Source: Bog-756 sp963830165
GTDB taxonomy: Bacteria > Actinomycetota > Acidimicrobiia > Acidimicrobiales > RAAP-2
Direction: 5' to 3'
DNA length: 64,000 nucleotides
Assembly: GCA_963830165.1 (NCBI GenBank)
Contig: CAWHKZ010000008.1
Span: 310,001 to 374,000, forward strand
The position numbers and the translations under genes were made by a program. This document shows, in pieces, positions 36,779 through 47,553 of this stretch (the first letter of the stretch is position 1; each line of letters starts with the position of its first letter). The notes under the pieces were generated by a model. It had not been told where the DNA came from and did not search any database. It saw only the letters and a list, made by a program, of their open reading frames with translations.

Positions 36779-39153
36779 GCGACCACCCGCAGAACTTCCT
36801 CGAGTGTGGTCTCGCCGTCGATGGCCTTGCGAAGACCGGCCTGACGGAGGGCGACCATGCCCTGGCTGACGGCGAGCCGGTGGATCTCCTCCACCGAGCC
36901 TCCTTCGATGATCATGCGCTCGACCTCCTCGGTCATGGGCATCAGTTCGGCGAGTGCGAGTCGGCCCCGGTAGCCGGTCTGGGCGCAGGCGGAGCATCCG
37001 ACGGAGCGGTTCACCTCACCGAGGACCCCGGCGGCGTCCACCTCGCCGAGCGACCAGCCCGCGGCGGCGATGTCGGCCTCGGTGGGCTCGTAGGGCTGCT
37101 TGCAGTGCATGCACAGCCGCCGGGCGAGGCGTTGGGCGACCACCCGGACAGAGCCGACGTCACGAGGAACGGCTCGATCCCCATCTCGATCAGGCGCATG
37201 GGCGTCGCCGCCGCGCTGTTGGTGTGGAGCGTGGCGAGCACCATGTGGCCGGTGAGGGCCGCCTCGATGGCGATCGAGGCGGTCTCCTTGTCCCGGATCT
37301 CGCCCACCAGGACGATGTCCGGGTCGGAGCGCAGGATGGCACGGAGGGCGCCGGCGAAGCTGAGGCCGGCCTTCACGTTGAGCTGGACCTGGTTGACGCC
37401 CTTCAAGGGCACCTCGACCGGGTCCTCGACGGTGATGATGTTCTTCTCCGGCGAGTTGAGGGCGGTCAGCGTGGTGTAGAGGGTGGTCGACTTGCCCGAG
37501 CCGGTGGGTCCGCTGACCAGGATGGTGCCGTAGGGCTTGGTGTAGAGGGCCTCGTAGCTTCGAGCATGTCCGGGTCGAACCCGAGTTCGGCGAACCCCAG
37601 CACCACGCTCGACTTGTCGAGCACCCGCATGACGATCTTCTCGCCGTAGATGGTCGGCAGCGTGGCCATGCGCAGGTCGATGCCCTTGGCGCCGACGTTG
37701 AGCGAGATGCGGCCGTCCTGGGGCACGCGGTGCTCGGCGATGTTCATGTCGGCCATGACCTTGAGCCGGGTGGTGACGGCGGCGGCGATGGTCTTCGGGC
37801 CGGTCGAAACGTCGTGGAGCACGCCGTCGATGCGGTACCGGATGCGCAGGTCGGTGGCCGTCGGCTCGATATGGATGTCCGAGGCCCGCTCGTTGAGGGC
37901 CTGGAGGATGAGGAGATTGACGTAGCGGACGATCGGGGCCGTCTCGGTGACGGTCTGGATGTCGTCGACGCCGCTCTCCTGATCGACCTCCGTCGATGCC
38001 GAGCGAGGCCTCCATGGCCATGTCGGCGGCGTCCCCGCTGTTGAACGCCCGGCTGATGTAGGCGCAGATCTGCGTCCGGGTGGCGACGACGACGATGAAG
38101 TTGCTGCCGATGATCGTCCGCAGGTCGTCCATGGCGAACACGTCGGTGGGATTCGACGCCGCCACCACGGGTACTCCGTTGTCCAGGGCGATGACGATCA
38201 CGTTGTGGTGCCGGGCGGTCGACTCGGGGATGATCCCGGCCACGGTCAGGTCGACGCCCACCGTGTCGAGGTCGACGAACTGGAGGCCCATCTCCTCGGC
38301 CATCCCCCACATGAGGTCGGCTTCGGTGACCAGCTTCTGGTTGGTCAGGATGCGGGCGATGCTCTGCCCGGTGAGATGGTGCTCCTCGAGGGCCAGGCTC
38401 ATCGCCTCGACCGTGACACGCCCACCGTCGACGAGGGCCTTGGCCAGCGGGGGGAACCCGGCAACAGCTCGCCGTCGACCGGACGGCGCCTCGGGGTGCA
38501 GGCCGTGGTAGGTGGCGACCGCTTCGGCCACCAGGTCGGCCGCGTCGCCGCGCCGACTCCTCCCGGGTGGCGCTGGTCGTCCAGCGCCTTCGACGCCGTG
38601 TTCGAGGGCGCGGGCGAGATCGGCGAGCTGGTCGTCGGCCGACACGGTGCCCGTCGAGCCGTTCAATGGTGCGGCGCTTCCGTCCGGTGGCACGGTCGAA
38701 TCCCGGGATCGAGCGGGTGCCGGTCCATCGACGGCAACTCCGGGCCGACCACCGTGGCGTCTGCCGAGTCCGGCAAGGGCCTGGTCGAATGCGTCGTCGG
38801 GGGTGGCGATCTCGCTGGCCAGGTCGCCCAGCGACGTGGTCGCGGCCAACTTCGGGCCACCCTCGCGAACATCATCTCGATGATAGTGGTCGATCTGTTC
38901 CGGCGAGGCGACCACCGAGATGAAGTCCCGCCCGAGCAGGCACGGATCGAGTCGAGGGCGAAGAGGTCGTCGGGATCGGCGGTGGCGATCACCGGGGTGC
39001 CGAATTTGCGCTTGACGGCGACCACGTGATGGTGACGCGACAGATCCGCGGGCAGGATGGCGGCCGCGGCGGGATCGACACCGTAGGTGTCGAGATCGAC
39101 GAACTCGACTCGCGTTCGCTCGCCATATACCTCGTGGCCTCCACGTCGCTCAT
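36775..39153 (-). CDS. pilB: Type IV pilus extension ATPase, tandem MshEN domains, multiply interrupted
   Basis: A PilB/GspE-type motor of about 790 residues. Two MshEN domains precede the ATPase: VEFVDLDTYGVDPAAAAILP (first) and LQFVDLDTVGVDLTVAGIIP (second). The ATPase shows TILVSGPTGSGKSTTLYTTL (Walker A), SDPDIVLVGEIRDKETASIA (Walker B) and a zinc tetracysteine, CMHCKQPYEP and CSACAQTGYRGR. Breaks lie near 39110, 38930, 37995, 37562 and 37145. ATG at 39153 with GGGAG upstream. MshEN domains of some PilB proteins bind c-di-GMP; the key residues were not checked here. Confidence 0.9.
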
Positions 39154-39610
39154 GGAACTCCCATCGGCACACTGGGGGCGGAGATTGAATGGGATTCGCG
39201 CGATGCGGTCCACCGCGGCCCGCCGGGCCGTCCGGTCCGCTCCCGCCCGGTCCGACCGGTCAGATTCCTACGACGGAGGCATCGCCGATCCGCTCGCCAG
39301 GTGGCCCCACGTCCTTTCGTGCAATCGTACGGTCACACCTGCTGTTCCGGCCGTTGCCGCACAGGTGCGGAACGGGTGCGACCACCGGGTCCACGAGGCG
39401 CCTGGTGCTCGGATCGATCCCACCCGTCGAACGCGAGTGAGATCACCCGGTCGGCAGGATGCACGGCGCTAAGGTGACCAACTCCACCCGGCGAGCCGAC
39501 GAGGCTCCCCGATGCGGGTCCACGCTGGACACACCACCATCGATCCCGCCGACGCGCGACCCCGACGACCCTGATCCGGCCATACTCCACCGACCGCTGG
39601 ACGAGGCCCG
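39154..39610. other. Divergent region between pilB and prepilin peptidase; possible 46-codon ORF
   Basis: A 457-base divergent region that should hold the promoters of both pilus gene groups. On the plus strand, GTG at 39474 opens a 46-codon frame whose TGA overlaps the peptidase GTG (GTGA at 39611-39614). Its product is Pro/Asp/Arg-rich without recognisable domains; it may be a coupled leader or chance. Confidence 0.4.
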
Positions 39611-40445
39611 GTGAGCGTCGCCCACGGCTCCCTCGAGTGGCTTGTCGTCGGCCTGGCGGTCGTCTTCGGTCTCTTCGTCGGCTCGTTCCTCAACGTCGTC
39701 GTCTACCGGACGCCACTCGGCCTGTCGGTCTCCACTCCCCGGTCGTTCTGCCCGACGTGTGACCGCCAGCTCGCCTGGTGGGAGAACGTGCCGGTCGTGT
39801 CGTGGCTGGCCCTGCGGGGCCGCTGCCACACCTGCCACCAGCCGATCTCGGTCCGCTACCCGCTGGTCGAGTCGACCACCGCCGTCGTGTTCGGACTGGT
39901 GGCCTGGGCATGGCACGGTAACAGCCTGACCGCCGGCTACTGCGTCCTGGCCGCGGCGGTGATCGCCGGCGGCCTCATCGAGTACGGGGGCAGCGCACCC
40001 CGTTGTCGGTCGGGGCCGTGGGCGCCGGCGCCGGCGCCGTCCTCGTGGTGGCCGCCGCGCTGTGGCTCGACCACCGGCCAGTGGCGGTGTGGGCGCTGGT
40101 TGGCCTCCTGGCCGGCGGTCGTGGCCTTCGCCGTCCTGCGCACCATCGACCCGGACTGCCACGACCCGCTGTGGCACGGACGCGCCCTCCTGCCCGCCGC
40201 CGGCTGCTGGCTGGGAGGCATCGGCGGCGCGTCGGGCGTGGCGGTACTGGCCGGTACCGCTTCGTGGATCCTGGCCGAGGCCGCGTGCCTGGTCGCACTG
40301 TGGGCCCATCTCCGCCGGGTCCCCGTGGCCCGGCACGACGGAGCCGGCCTACAGGTCACCACGGCCCTCGATTCCCGCGGCCTCGGTACCGCTCGTGACC
40401 GGCATGGCGGTGGCCCTCGCAGTGTCCCTCATCGTCGCCACCTGA
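39611..40445 (+). CDS. Prepilin peptidase (A24), frame interrupted
   Basis: A PilD-like leader peptidase of about 277 residues. FGLFVGSFLNVVVYRTPLGL and the zinc cysteines FCPTCDRQLAWWENVPVVSW plus CHTCHQPIS mark the N-terminal domain. Breaks occur near 39985, 40105 and 40385; the end is VTGMAVALAVSLIVAT. The first catalytic Asp region coincides with the break: one added base turns LIE into LIDVRGQRTP. The GxGD motif of the second Asp is not recognisable (the sequence reads PLWHGRALLPAAG), so activity cannot be confirmed. GTG at 39611. Confidence 0.82.
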
Positions 40446-40462
40446 CTACCTACCATGGGTGG

Positions 40463-41160
40463 ATGGACCGTTCCGCACCGAGCGATCCCCGTGCAATCGG
40501 CGGAGCACTGCGGACGGTCATCGTCGACGACCACGAGCTCCTGCGCAGTGGCACCCGCGGGATCCTGGACGACGCCGACGGGTTCGTCGTCGTCGGTGAG
40601 GCGGCCGACGCCGACGCAGGCGTGCCGCGTGGTCGACGACACCGGAGCCGGACCTCGTCATCACCGACATCCGGCTCCCCACGGCCAACGGCATCGACCT
40701 GGCCGGGCGACTGGTCGACGACCACCCCGGCCTCATGGTGGTGATCCTGAGCGCCTACGACGACGAGCACTACGTGCGCGCCGCCCTGGCCGCCGGCGTC
40801 TCGGGCTACCTGCTCAAGACGCTGCCGAGCCACGAACTGGTCGCCGCCCTGCGCGATGCGTGCTCCGCCGGCACCGGCGGCTCGACGTCCCCGCGCGGCC
40901 AGGGGGAGAAGGACCTCGTCGACCGGGGAGCGGACGACGAGGTCGCTCACGGTCAGGGAGGCCGAGGTCGTCGGGCTCGTCGCCCGGGGCATGTCCAACA
41001 AGGCCATCGCCCACCACCTCGGCATCAGTCCCCGGACGGTGGAGGGTCACCTGAACCACGTCTTCGACAAGCTGGGCATCGAGTCGCGCACCGAGCTCGT
41101 CCACTACGCACTGGCCAGCCGCCTACTCGGACGGGACACCGACGGGCGAGGCCCCTCTGA
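40463..41160 (+). CDS. NarL/LuxR-type response regulator, frame interrupted
   Basis: The receiver begins LRTVIVDDHELLRSGTRGIL (acidic pair); the phosphoacceptor Asp is in DLVITDIRLP, and the conserved Lys in SGYLLKTLPSHE. The C-terminal LuxR HTH is LTVREAEVVGLVARGMSNKA, then IAHHLGISPRTVEGHLNHVF. Breaks are near 40625, 40655 and 40925. The end point is uncertain: in the given sequence the HTH frame runs on without a stop into the kinase. ATG at 40463, 17 bases after the peptidase gene. Confidence 0.85.
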
Positions 41161-41179
41161 CGGCGCCGACCGGGACACC

Positions 41180-42737
41180 GTGAGCGGTCCGGCCCACGGC
41201 GGGACCGATGCCGGCCGCGGCATCTCGGCGGCCCGCTCGCCGTGGACCGACTCGCGGTTCTGGCTACTGCAACTGACCGTTCTGGCGCTCGCCCTCGTGC
41301 GGCTGGCCGTGACCGTGGCGTTCGGCCTCGACACGGACGACGCCGTCCTCGAGGTGTCGACCGTCGCCCTCTTCGTGGTGCCGGTGGTCGTCGGCTCACT
41401 CAACTTCGGCCTGACCGGCGGGCTGGCCACCGTGGCGTGGGTCGCCGTGCTCGACGTCCCCCGCATGGTGGAGGTCGCCGACCACGGAGTGTCACTGGCG
41501 CTGTGGTCCGAGGTGGTCCAGCTGGTCGTGCTCCTGGCGATGGCCCTCCTGATCGGCTGGCGGGTGACGGCCGAGACCCGCTTCCGCGAGCAGGCCGACG
41601 CCGCCCGCACCGCCCGACTCCAGGCCGAGGTCCTCTACCAGGACATGTTCGAGTCGAACCGCTCGCCGATCCTCGTCGTCGACGGTGACGGACGCGTCGT
41701 CGGGGCGAACGCCGCCGCCGGGCGTGTGTTCGGCACGCCGACGGATCGTGCTCCGCGACTGGCGAGCCGGGATCGAGCGACGTCCCGGTGCGGCGCCTGG
41801 TCGACGTGGTGGGGCCGGAGGCCGCGTCGCTCGTGCTCACCCGCCTGCTCGATGACGGGCGGTCCGCCGACCCCACCCCCGCCGGGACCGCCGATGGCGA
41901 CGCACATGTGGCCGGCGGGCATGTCGACGACGAGCGCCAGCGTCCGCTGACCTTCGACGTCGACGGCGCGCCGCGTGCTCTACCGGCCCACGTCCACCCT
42001 GGTGGGTGCGCCCGGTGGCGACCGGCGGATGCAGGTCATCTTCGAGGACGTGACGACGGAGACGCGGCGCCACGACCTCATGGAGGCCTACGCCGGACAG
42101 GTGGTTCTCGGCCAGGAGGAGGAGCGCCGCCACATCGCCCAGGAACTCCACGACGGCCCGCTCCAGGCGCTCATCCACCTGTGCCGCCAGATCGACGCGC
42201 TCGAGGGCGCCCCGACCGGCTCAGGGGCCACCGATCTGCGCGACGGGGGGATGCTGGCCTCGATGCGCGCCTCGGTGGAGGACACGGTCGCAGAGCTCCG
42301 CTCCATCGCCAAGGGACTGCGACCGTCCGTCCTCGACGATCTCGGGCTGGTGGCCTCCATCAACCAGATCCTGACCGATGCCACCGAGCGTCAAGGCTTC
42401 CAGAGCTCGTTCACCGTCGACGGCACCGTGGTCCGCCTGCCCCCGGCCGTGGAGCTCGCCGTGTTCCGCATCGCCCAGGAGGCCGTCACCAACGCCGAGC
42501 GCCACGCGCGCGCCGACCGGGTGGACGTCACCCTCCTGTTCGGCGACGGCTGGCTGGGTCTGACCGTCACCGACGACGGCGCCGGCTTCGATCCACAGGA
42601 GCAGTTCTGGGGCGAGACCCAGTCGCTCGGCCTCCCGGGGATGAGCGAGCGTGCCCGGTTGGTCGGAGGCCGGCTCACGGTCACCTCGCGGGACGGGGCG
42701 CGGCACCACCGTGTACGTCAACGTTCCCGTGGCCTGA
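41180..42737 (+). CDS. Membrane sensor histidine kinase (HisKA_3 type), frame interrupted
   Basis: The partner kinase, about 515 residues. Membrane helices (WLLQLTVLALALVRLAVTVA, then VALFVVPVVVGSLNFGLTGG and VVQLVVLLAMALLIGWRV) come first, then a PAS-like segment (MFESNRSPILVVDGDGRVVG), then the dimerisation helix ERRHIAQELHDGPLQALIHL with the phosphorylated His, then the ATP-binding domain (AVTNAERHARADRVDV; VTDDGAGFDP; GLPGMSERARLVGGRL). Breaks near 41780, 41965 and 42700; the corrected end reads TTVYVNVPVA. GTG at 41180 is the inferred start. Confidence 0.85.
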
Positions 42738-42925
42738 ACGGTTACGACATGACGCGACATGTCGGCTCGACCCGGGCGCAGCCACGTGTTCCCCCAGGTC
42801 AGTGGCCCGGACTTCGCTGGTGAACCGGGTGTTGCCGGGCGTGTAGCGGCCTATATGCATTTGGTCAACTGTCACGTAACCGACATCAAAAGGTGTAGGG
42901 ACCGAGGCTCCGGCATGGGATACTG

Positions 42926-43228
42926 ATGCCGTGGAAGAGATCAGTTATCGAGTCGTGCCACAGCACGTGGATCATCGATCGGGACAATTCGCGCTTCCGC
43001 CGCGTGGTGAAGTCGGCCCACCGGACCAGCGCCCCGGTGGCCACCGAGTGGCAGCCCTGCTACGGCATCGAGATCGACCCGCTGTCGGAGTCGTTCGTCG
43101 TGCTGCTCAACCCGGAGGGGACCCGACTGCTTCGGAGCTGGCGGCATGTCGAGCACTGCACCCAGTGCGGTGGCGAGGCGACGTCGGAGTTGTCGTTGCA
43201 CGACCTCCGCTCCGCCGTACGCGGCTGA
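42926..43228 (+). CDS. Small hypothetical protein with CxxC
   Basis: A 100-residue protein, VIESCHSTWIIDRDNSRFRR, then CYGIEIDPLSESFVVLLNPE and SWRHVEHCTQCGGEATSELS. Cys residues (SCHSTW and HCTQCGG) could bind zinc. I do not recognise a named family. ATG at 42926; the 188 bases upstream hold no gene and probably its promoter. It lies alone between the two-component system and moaC. Confidence 0.65.
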   Translation: MPWKRSVIESCHSTWIIDRDNSRFRRVVKSAHRTSAPVATEWQPCYGIEIDPLSESFVVLLNPEGTRLLRSWRHVEHCTQCGGEATSELSLHDLRSAVRG

Positions 43229-43315
43229 ACCTCACACGGCTGAACGCCCCTCAGCCCTCGCGCGTGGCGAGGGCACGCTGTCGGCGGTCCATGGCGCACC
43301 CGTGAGCCCGATCGG

Positions 43316-43801
43316 TCAGATGTCGAACTCCCGCTTCCACTGGCCCGAGCTGCCGCCTGTCTTCTCCCACAGCATGAGTTGACCGATGCTCATCGTGCGA
43401 TCGGCCGTCTTGCACATGTCGTACACGGTCAGGGCGGCGATGGCACAGGCCGTCATGGCCTCCATCTCGACCCCGGTGCGGTCCACCGTCTCCACCTTGG
43501 CCTCGACCTCGACGTAGTCGTCGCCGATGGTGAAGTCGACCTGGACGGAACCGACCAGGAGCGGATGGCACATGGGGACGAGGTCGGCGGTCCGCTTGGC
43601 CGCCTGGATGCCGGCCACCCGGGCCGCGGCCAGGACATCGCCCTTGGTGATGGCGTTGTTGGCCACCTGGGCGGTCGTCTCGGGCTTCATGGCGACACGG
43701 CACCGGGCCAGCGCCCGGCGCAGGGTGGCCTCCTTGGGCGACACGTCCGACATGCGTGCCCCGCCGAAGGGGTCCAGGTGGCTCAAGCTCCGGTCCGTCA
43801 C
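43316..43801 (-). CDS. moaC: Cyclic pyranopterin monophosphate synthase
   Basis: A 161-residue MoaC that completes cPMP formation in molybdenum cofactor synthesis. SLSHLDPFGGARMSDVSPKE, then KGDVLAAARVAGIQAAKRT, LVPMCHPLLVGSVQVDF and GVEMEAMTACAIAALTVYDM are all family signatures including the active-site Lys/His/Glu. GTG at 43801 has GGGAG upstream and gives the usual N-terminus; the frame extends further upstream without similarity. It diverges from the FmdB-like gene. Confidence 0.95.
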   Translation of the reverse strand: MTDRSLSHLDPFGGARMSDVSPKEATLRRALARCRVAMKPETTAQVANNAITKGDVLAAARVAGIQAAKRTADLVPMCHPLLVGSVQVDFTIGDDYVEVEAKVETVDRTGVEMEAMTACAIAALTVYDMCKTADRTMSIGQLMLWEKTGGSSGQWKREFDI

Positions 43802-43923
43802 TGTCCGCTCCCGTCTCTCACAAGCCCAGTGTACGGGAGCAGGTACGACGGGGTCGGGATTGGCACTCACTCGGGTAGACTGCCAATCTGGAGAGACGGC
43901 CCGGACCGGAAGGAGCACGCTGC

Positions 43924-44298
43924 GTGCCCACCTACGAATACCGCTGCGACAACTGTGAGACGAACTTCGACGTCGTCCAGTCGTTCCACGACGCCCCGCT
44001 GACCGAGTGCCCGACGTGCGGGAAGCCGGTGAGGAAGGTCTTCGGCAGCGTGGGGATCGTCTTCAAGGGCAGCGGCTTCTACAAGACCGACAGCCGCTCG
44101 GGCGGCTCGTCGTCCCGGCCGGCCGAGTCCACGCCCGCGACCACCCCGGCGGGGGCGTCCGGAGACGGTGCCTCGACGACCGAGTCGACGTCCAACGGGT
44201 CGTCGGGATCGTCCGGGTCGGCGCCGACCCCCGTGCCCGCCGCGGCCTCGACGTCGTCGACGGCTGACAAGGGAGCATCGGGCACCTCGACCGGCTGA
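43924..44298 (+). CDS. FmdB-family zinc-ribbon protein
   Basis: A 124-residue protein. PTYEYRCDNCETNFDVVQSF and ECPTCGKPVRKVFGS are the FmdB zinc ribbon (two CxxC pairs); GIVFKGSGFYKTDSR ends the conserved part. The rest is a Ser/Thr/Gly-rich low-complexity tail. FmdB was named as a putative regulator of formamidase; the general role is unknown. GTG at 43924 with AAGGAG upstream. Confidence 0.9.
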   Translation: MPTYEYRCDNCETNFDVVQSFHDAPLTECPTCGKPVRKVFGSVGIVFKGSGFYKTDSRSGGSSSRPAESTPATTPAGASGDGASTTESTSNGSSGSSGSAPTPVPAAASTSSTADKGASGTSTG

Positions 44299-44398
44299 CC
44301 GGCTCGCCGGCCGACGGAGTGGCCACGGAATGGCTCCGGACGTCCCACCACTCTCCGCAGTTCCCCATTCGCACAGAGTGGTCCTGTACAGTTGTGGT

Positions 44399-45511
44399 AT
44401 GGACATCGCCGACCTCGATCGACTTCTGAAGCTGCTCGAGGAGTTCGACGGCTCCGACCTCCACATCAAGGCCGGCGCGCCGCCGCGCATGCGCATCGCC
44501 GGATCGCTGCGGACGCTCACCGACGAGCCGCTGTTCACGGCTCCGGACACCCTGCGCATCGCCGAGGCCATGATGACCGAGACGGTGCTCGAGACCTTCC
44601 GGGCGAAGCACGAGGCCGACTACGCGTACAGCGTCCCCGGGACCGGGCGCTTCCGCGTCAATGCGTACTACCAGCGTTCATCGACCGCACTGGCCATCCG
44701 CCGCGTGCGCGCCTCCCCCGCCACCGCCGACGAGCTCGGCCTGCCGCCGGTGGTCACCCAACTCGCCCAGGAGACTCGGGGACTCGTGCTCGTGACCGGT
44801 CCGACCGGGTCGGGAAAGACTACGACGCTGGCCGCCATGGTCGACCACATTAACCACCTCCGGGCCTGCCACATCGTCACCATCGAGGATCCGGTCGAGG
44901 TGCTCCACACCGACGACATGGCTGCCATCGACCAGCGCGAGGTGGGCTTCGACACGGACTCGTTCTCCTCGGCCATGCGCGTCGTCCTTCGCCAGGACCC
45001 CGACGTCATCCTGGTCGGCGAGATGCGTGACCAGGAGACGGTCGCGGCAGCCTTGAGCGCGGCCGAAACGGGCCACCTGGTCTTCTCGACCCTCCACACG
45101 ATCAACGCCACCGAGACGATCAACCGCATCGTCGACTTCTTCCCGCCCCATCAGCAGACCCAGATCCGCATCAGCCTGGCCGGGTCGCTCCAGGGGATCG
45201 TCTGCCAGCGGCTCATCCCGACGGTGGACGGCGAGAGCCGGGTGCCCGCCCTCGAGGTCCTGGTCATCAACGGCCGAATCCAGCAGGCCATCATCGACCC
45301 CCTGCTGACCGGCGACATCGACTCCATCGTGGCCGACGGCGCCTACTACGGCATGGTCACGTTCGACCAGTCGCTGGCGGCCCTGCTGTCCACGGGCCGG
45401 ATCACCCTCGCCGAGGCCATGTCCTCGGCCACGAATCCCCACGACCTCAAGGTCATGCTGGAGCGCCAGGGGATCCTCCAGACCGGCTCGTTCGCCGCCC
45501 AACTCGGCTGA
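44399..45511 (+). CDS. pilT: Type IV pilus retraction ATPase (second PilT)
   Basis: An intact 370-residue PilT. LEEFDGSDLHIKAGAPPRMR is the N-terminal domain, LVLVTGPTGSGKTTTLAAMV Walker A, QDPDVILVGEMRDQETVAAA Walker B, TGHLVFSTLHTINATETINR the His box. The C-terminus has YYGMVTFDQSLAALLSTGRI. Unlike the copy at 35-37 kb it has no MshEN extension and its frame is unbroken. ATG at 44399. It precedes pilM-pilN-pilO. Confidence 0.95.
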   Translation: MDIADLDRLLKLLEEFDGSDLHIKAGAPPRMRIAGSLRTLTDEPLFTAPDTLRIAEAMMTETVLETFRAKHEADYAYSVPGTGRFRVNAYYQRSSTALAIRRVRASPATADELGLPPVVTQLAQETRGLVLVTGPTGSGKTTTLAAMVDHINHLRACHIVTIEDPVEVLHTDDMAAIDQREVGFDTDSFSSAMRVVLRQDPDVILVGEMRDQETVAAALSAAETGHLVFSTLHTINATETINRIVDFFPPHQQTQIRISLAGSLQGIVCQRLIPTVDGESRVPALEVLVINGRIQQAIIDPLLTGDIDSIVADGAYYGMVTFDQSLAALLSTGRITLAEAMSSATNPHDLKVMLERQGILQTGSFAAQLG

Positions 45512-45725
45512 TCGCCTCCGCCCGGGACGGCTGCCCGCCGGACCATCGATGACCGCCCGCCGGCCGGGCCGCCCCTTCCCACGCCCGGCCCGCTCCGATC
45601 CACCCCCGTGGGCACCCTGATCGGGCCGATCGCTCAAGGTAGGACACCCCTTTTCCGATAGTGCAACTACGGCCCGCGCGGCCATGAAATGCACTGATGT
45701 ACCACCAAGGACCGAAGAGGACCCG

Positions 45726-45857
45726 ATGACCCGAACCACGACACCGGAACGGCAGGGGCGGACGACCGTCGGCCACCGCATCGAGGAGATCGGCACCGGT
45801 GCGGCTGACTCCCGGCCGGCGGACGAGATGACAGGAGCGACCGGATGCCACGCCTGA
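45726..45857 (+). CDS. Possible small ORF upstream of pilM
   Basis: A 43-codon frame (MTRTTTPERQGRTTVGHRIE at the N-terminus) with GAAGAGG before its ATG; its stop lies inside the first codons of pilM (overlap of 13 bases). It may be a leader or coupling ORF. The rest of the 45512-45844 gap holds no other gene; it probably contains the pilM promoter. Confidence 0.35.
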   Translation: MTRTTTPERQGRTTVGHRIEEIGTGAADSRPADEMTGATGCHA

Positions 45858-47553
45858 CCGTCGGACTCGACATCGGCACGAGCGGCGTGCGCGCCGCCGA
45901 GATCGACCTGTCCAAGTCCACCCCCGTCCTCCTCACCTACGGCCAGGTCGGGCTGCCTCCGGGCTCGCTGGTCGACGGTGAGATCCGCGACACCACCGCG
46001 GTCGTCGAAGCCATCCAGAAGCTCTGGAAGAACGGGCAGTTCTCGGGTACCTCGGTCATCGTCGGGATCGCCGGACTCCGGGCCATCACCCGCGAGATCG
46101 ACCTCCCGTACGTGCCCGACGACGAGATCGACAGCGCGGTGCGATTCCAGTCCGAAGAGGTCATCCCGTTCCCTCCGGAGCAGACCCTCCTCTCCTCGCA
46201 GGTGCTCGCCGACTACACCAACGACGAGAGCGCCCGGATGCGGCGCGTCCTCGTGGCCGCCGCCCACGTCGACCTCGTCAACGGGGTCATCGACGTCGTC
46301 GAGCGGGCCGGCCTGACCGTCGATGGCGTGGACCTCATCTCCTCCGCGCTGGTCCGTGCACTCGGCGGCTCCGGGGCCACCGGTGGCGACACCCCGCCGG
46401 ACGGCGATCAGCCCGAGGCCATCGTCTCGATCGGTGCCGGCCTCACCGTGGTCGTCGTCCACCAGGGTGGTCGACCCCAGTTCGTCCGCACCATCGGATC
46501 GGGCGGGAACGCCACGACGGCGGCCATCTCGGCCGCGCTCGACATCCCGATCGTGGACGCCGAGACGCTCAAGTACCGCTTCGGCGAGGACAGTGCCCAG
46601 ATCCAGGCGGCCGAGCGCGTCGCCCAGCCCGAGCATGCTGGAGCTGACCGAGGAGATCCGGAACTCGATCCAGTACTTCGCCTCCCTTCCCGACCGGCTG
46701 CCCGTCTCCCGGGTCGTCCTGACCGGCGGCGGTTCCGAGCTCAAAGGCCTCTTCGACGATGCTCGAGTCGAAGGTCCGCATTCCCGTCTCGTTCGGCTCG
46801 CCGTTCGAGCGCATGGACACCAGCCGCCTCGACCTCGCCCCCGAGCAGGCCGCCATGGTGACTCCCGTCCTGGCCTCGCCTATCGGCCTGGCCCTGCCGG
46901 AGCCCGACCCGGCCGTCAAGAAGTTCAACCTGCTCCCGCCCGAGGTCGCCCAGAAGGCGCGGATGAAGCGGATCCAGCAGCGCACGCTCATCGCGTCGGC
47001 GGCCGTGCTGGTCCTGCTCGTCCTGTTCGGCGGCTGGAAGCTCATCCAGGTCCACAACGCCGAGAGCAACGTGAGCGCTCTGCAGGGCAACATCGCATCG
47101 CTCAATGCCCAGGTCCCGAAGTACAGCCTGGTGGTGGCGGCCAACGACGCCTACACGAAGGGGCTCGCCCGACGGGCATCGGTGCTCAACTCGGCCATCG
47201 ACTGGCCGCTCGCCCTCAACAACCTCATCGCCATCACGCCGGCGAACGCCTCTGTGCTGACCTTCAGTGGGTCGGAACTGACAGCCGCTGACGCCGACCG
47301 CCGGAGGTCAAGCCGGGAGCTGCCAGCGGCACCCAGTCGGCCGCCATCGGGACGATCGACGCTCGACGTCAACGGACCGGGTCCGAGCCTCTCGATCTCC
47401 GAGGCCTGGATCAACGCCATCTCGACATCTCAGTTCTTCGCCAATCCCCTGCAGGGGGCGACAACCGTAGAGACAAACTCCTCGATCTCCTTTCCCTTCA
47501 ATATCTCGATCACCCCGGCTGCCAGCCTCAGCAAGAATGCGAGCCTGAAATGA
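45845..47553 (+). CDS. pilM: Fused PilM-PilN pilus alignment protein, frame interrupted
   Basis: The N-terminal part is PilM, an actin-like ATPase: LTVGLDIGTSGVRAAEIDLS, then AIVSIGAGLTVVVVHQGGRP and LPVSRVVLTGGGSELKGLFD. The C-terminal part is PilN: KKFNLLPPEVAQKARMKR, one membrane helix (TLIASAAVLVLLVLFGGWKL) and a coiled region. No start or stop lies between them, in any frame close to the joint, so they are one gene as read. Breaks near 46630 and 46765 affect only the PilM part. ATG at 45845. Normally pilM and pilN are separate, adjacent genes. Confidence 0.85.
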
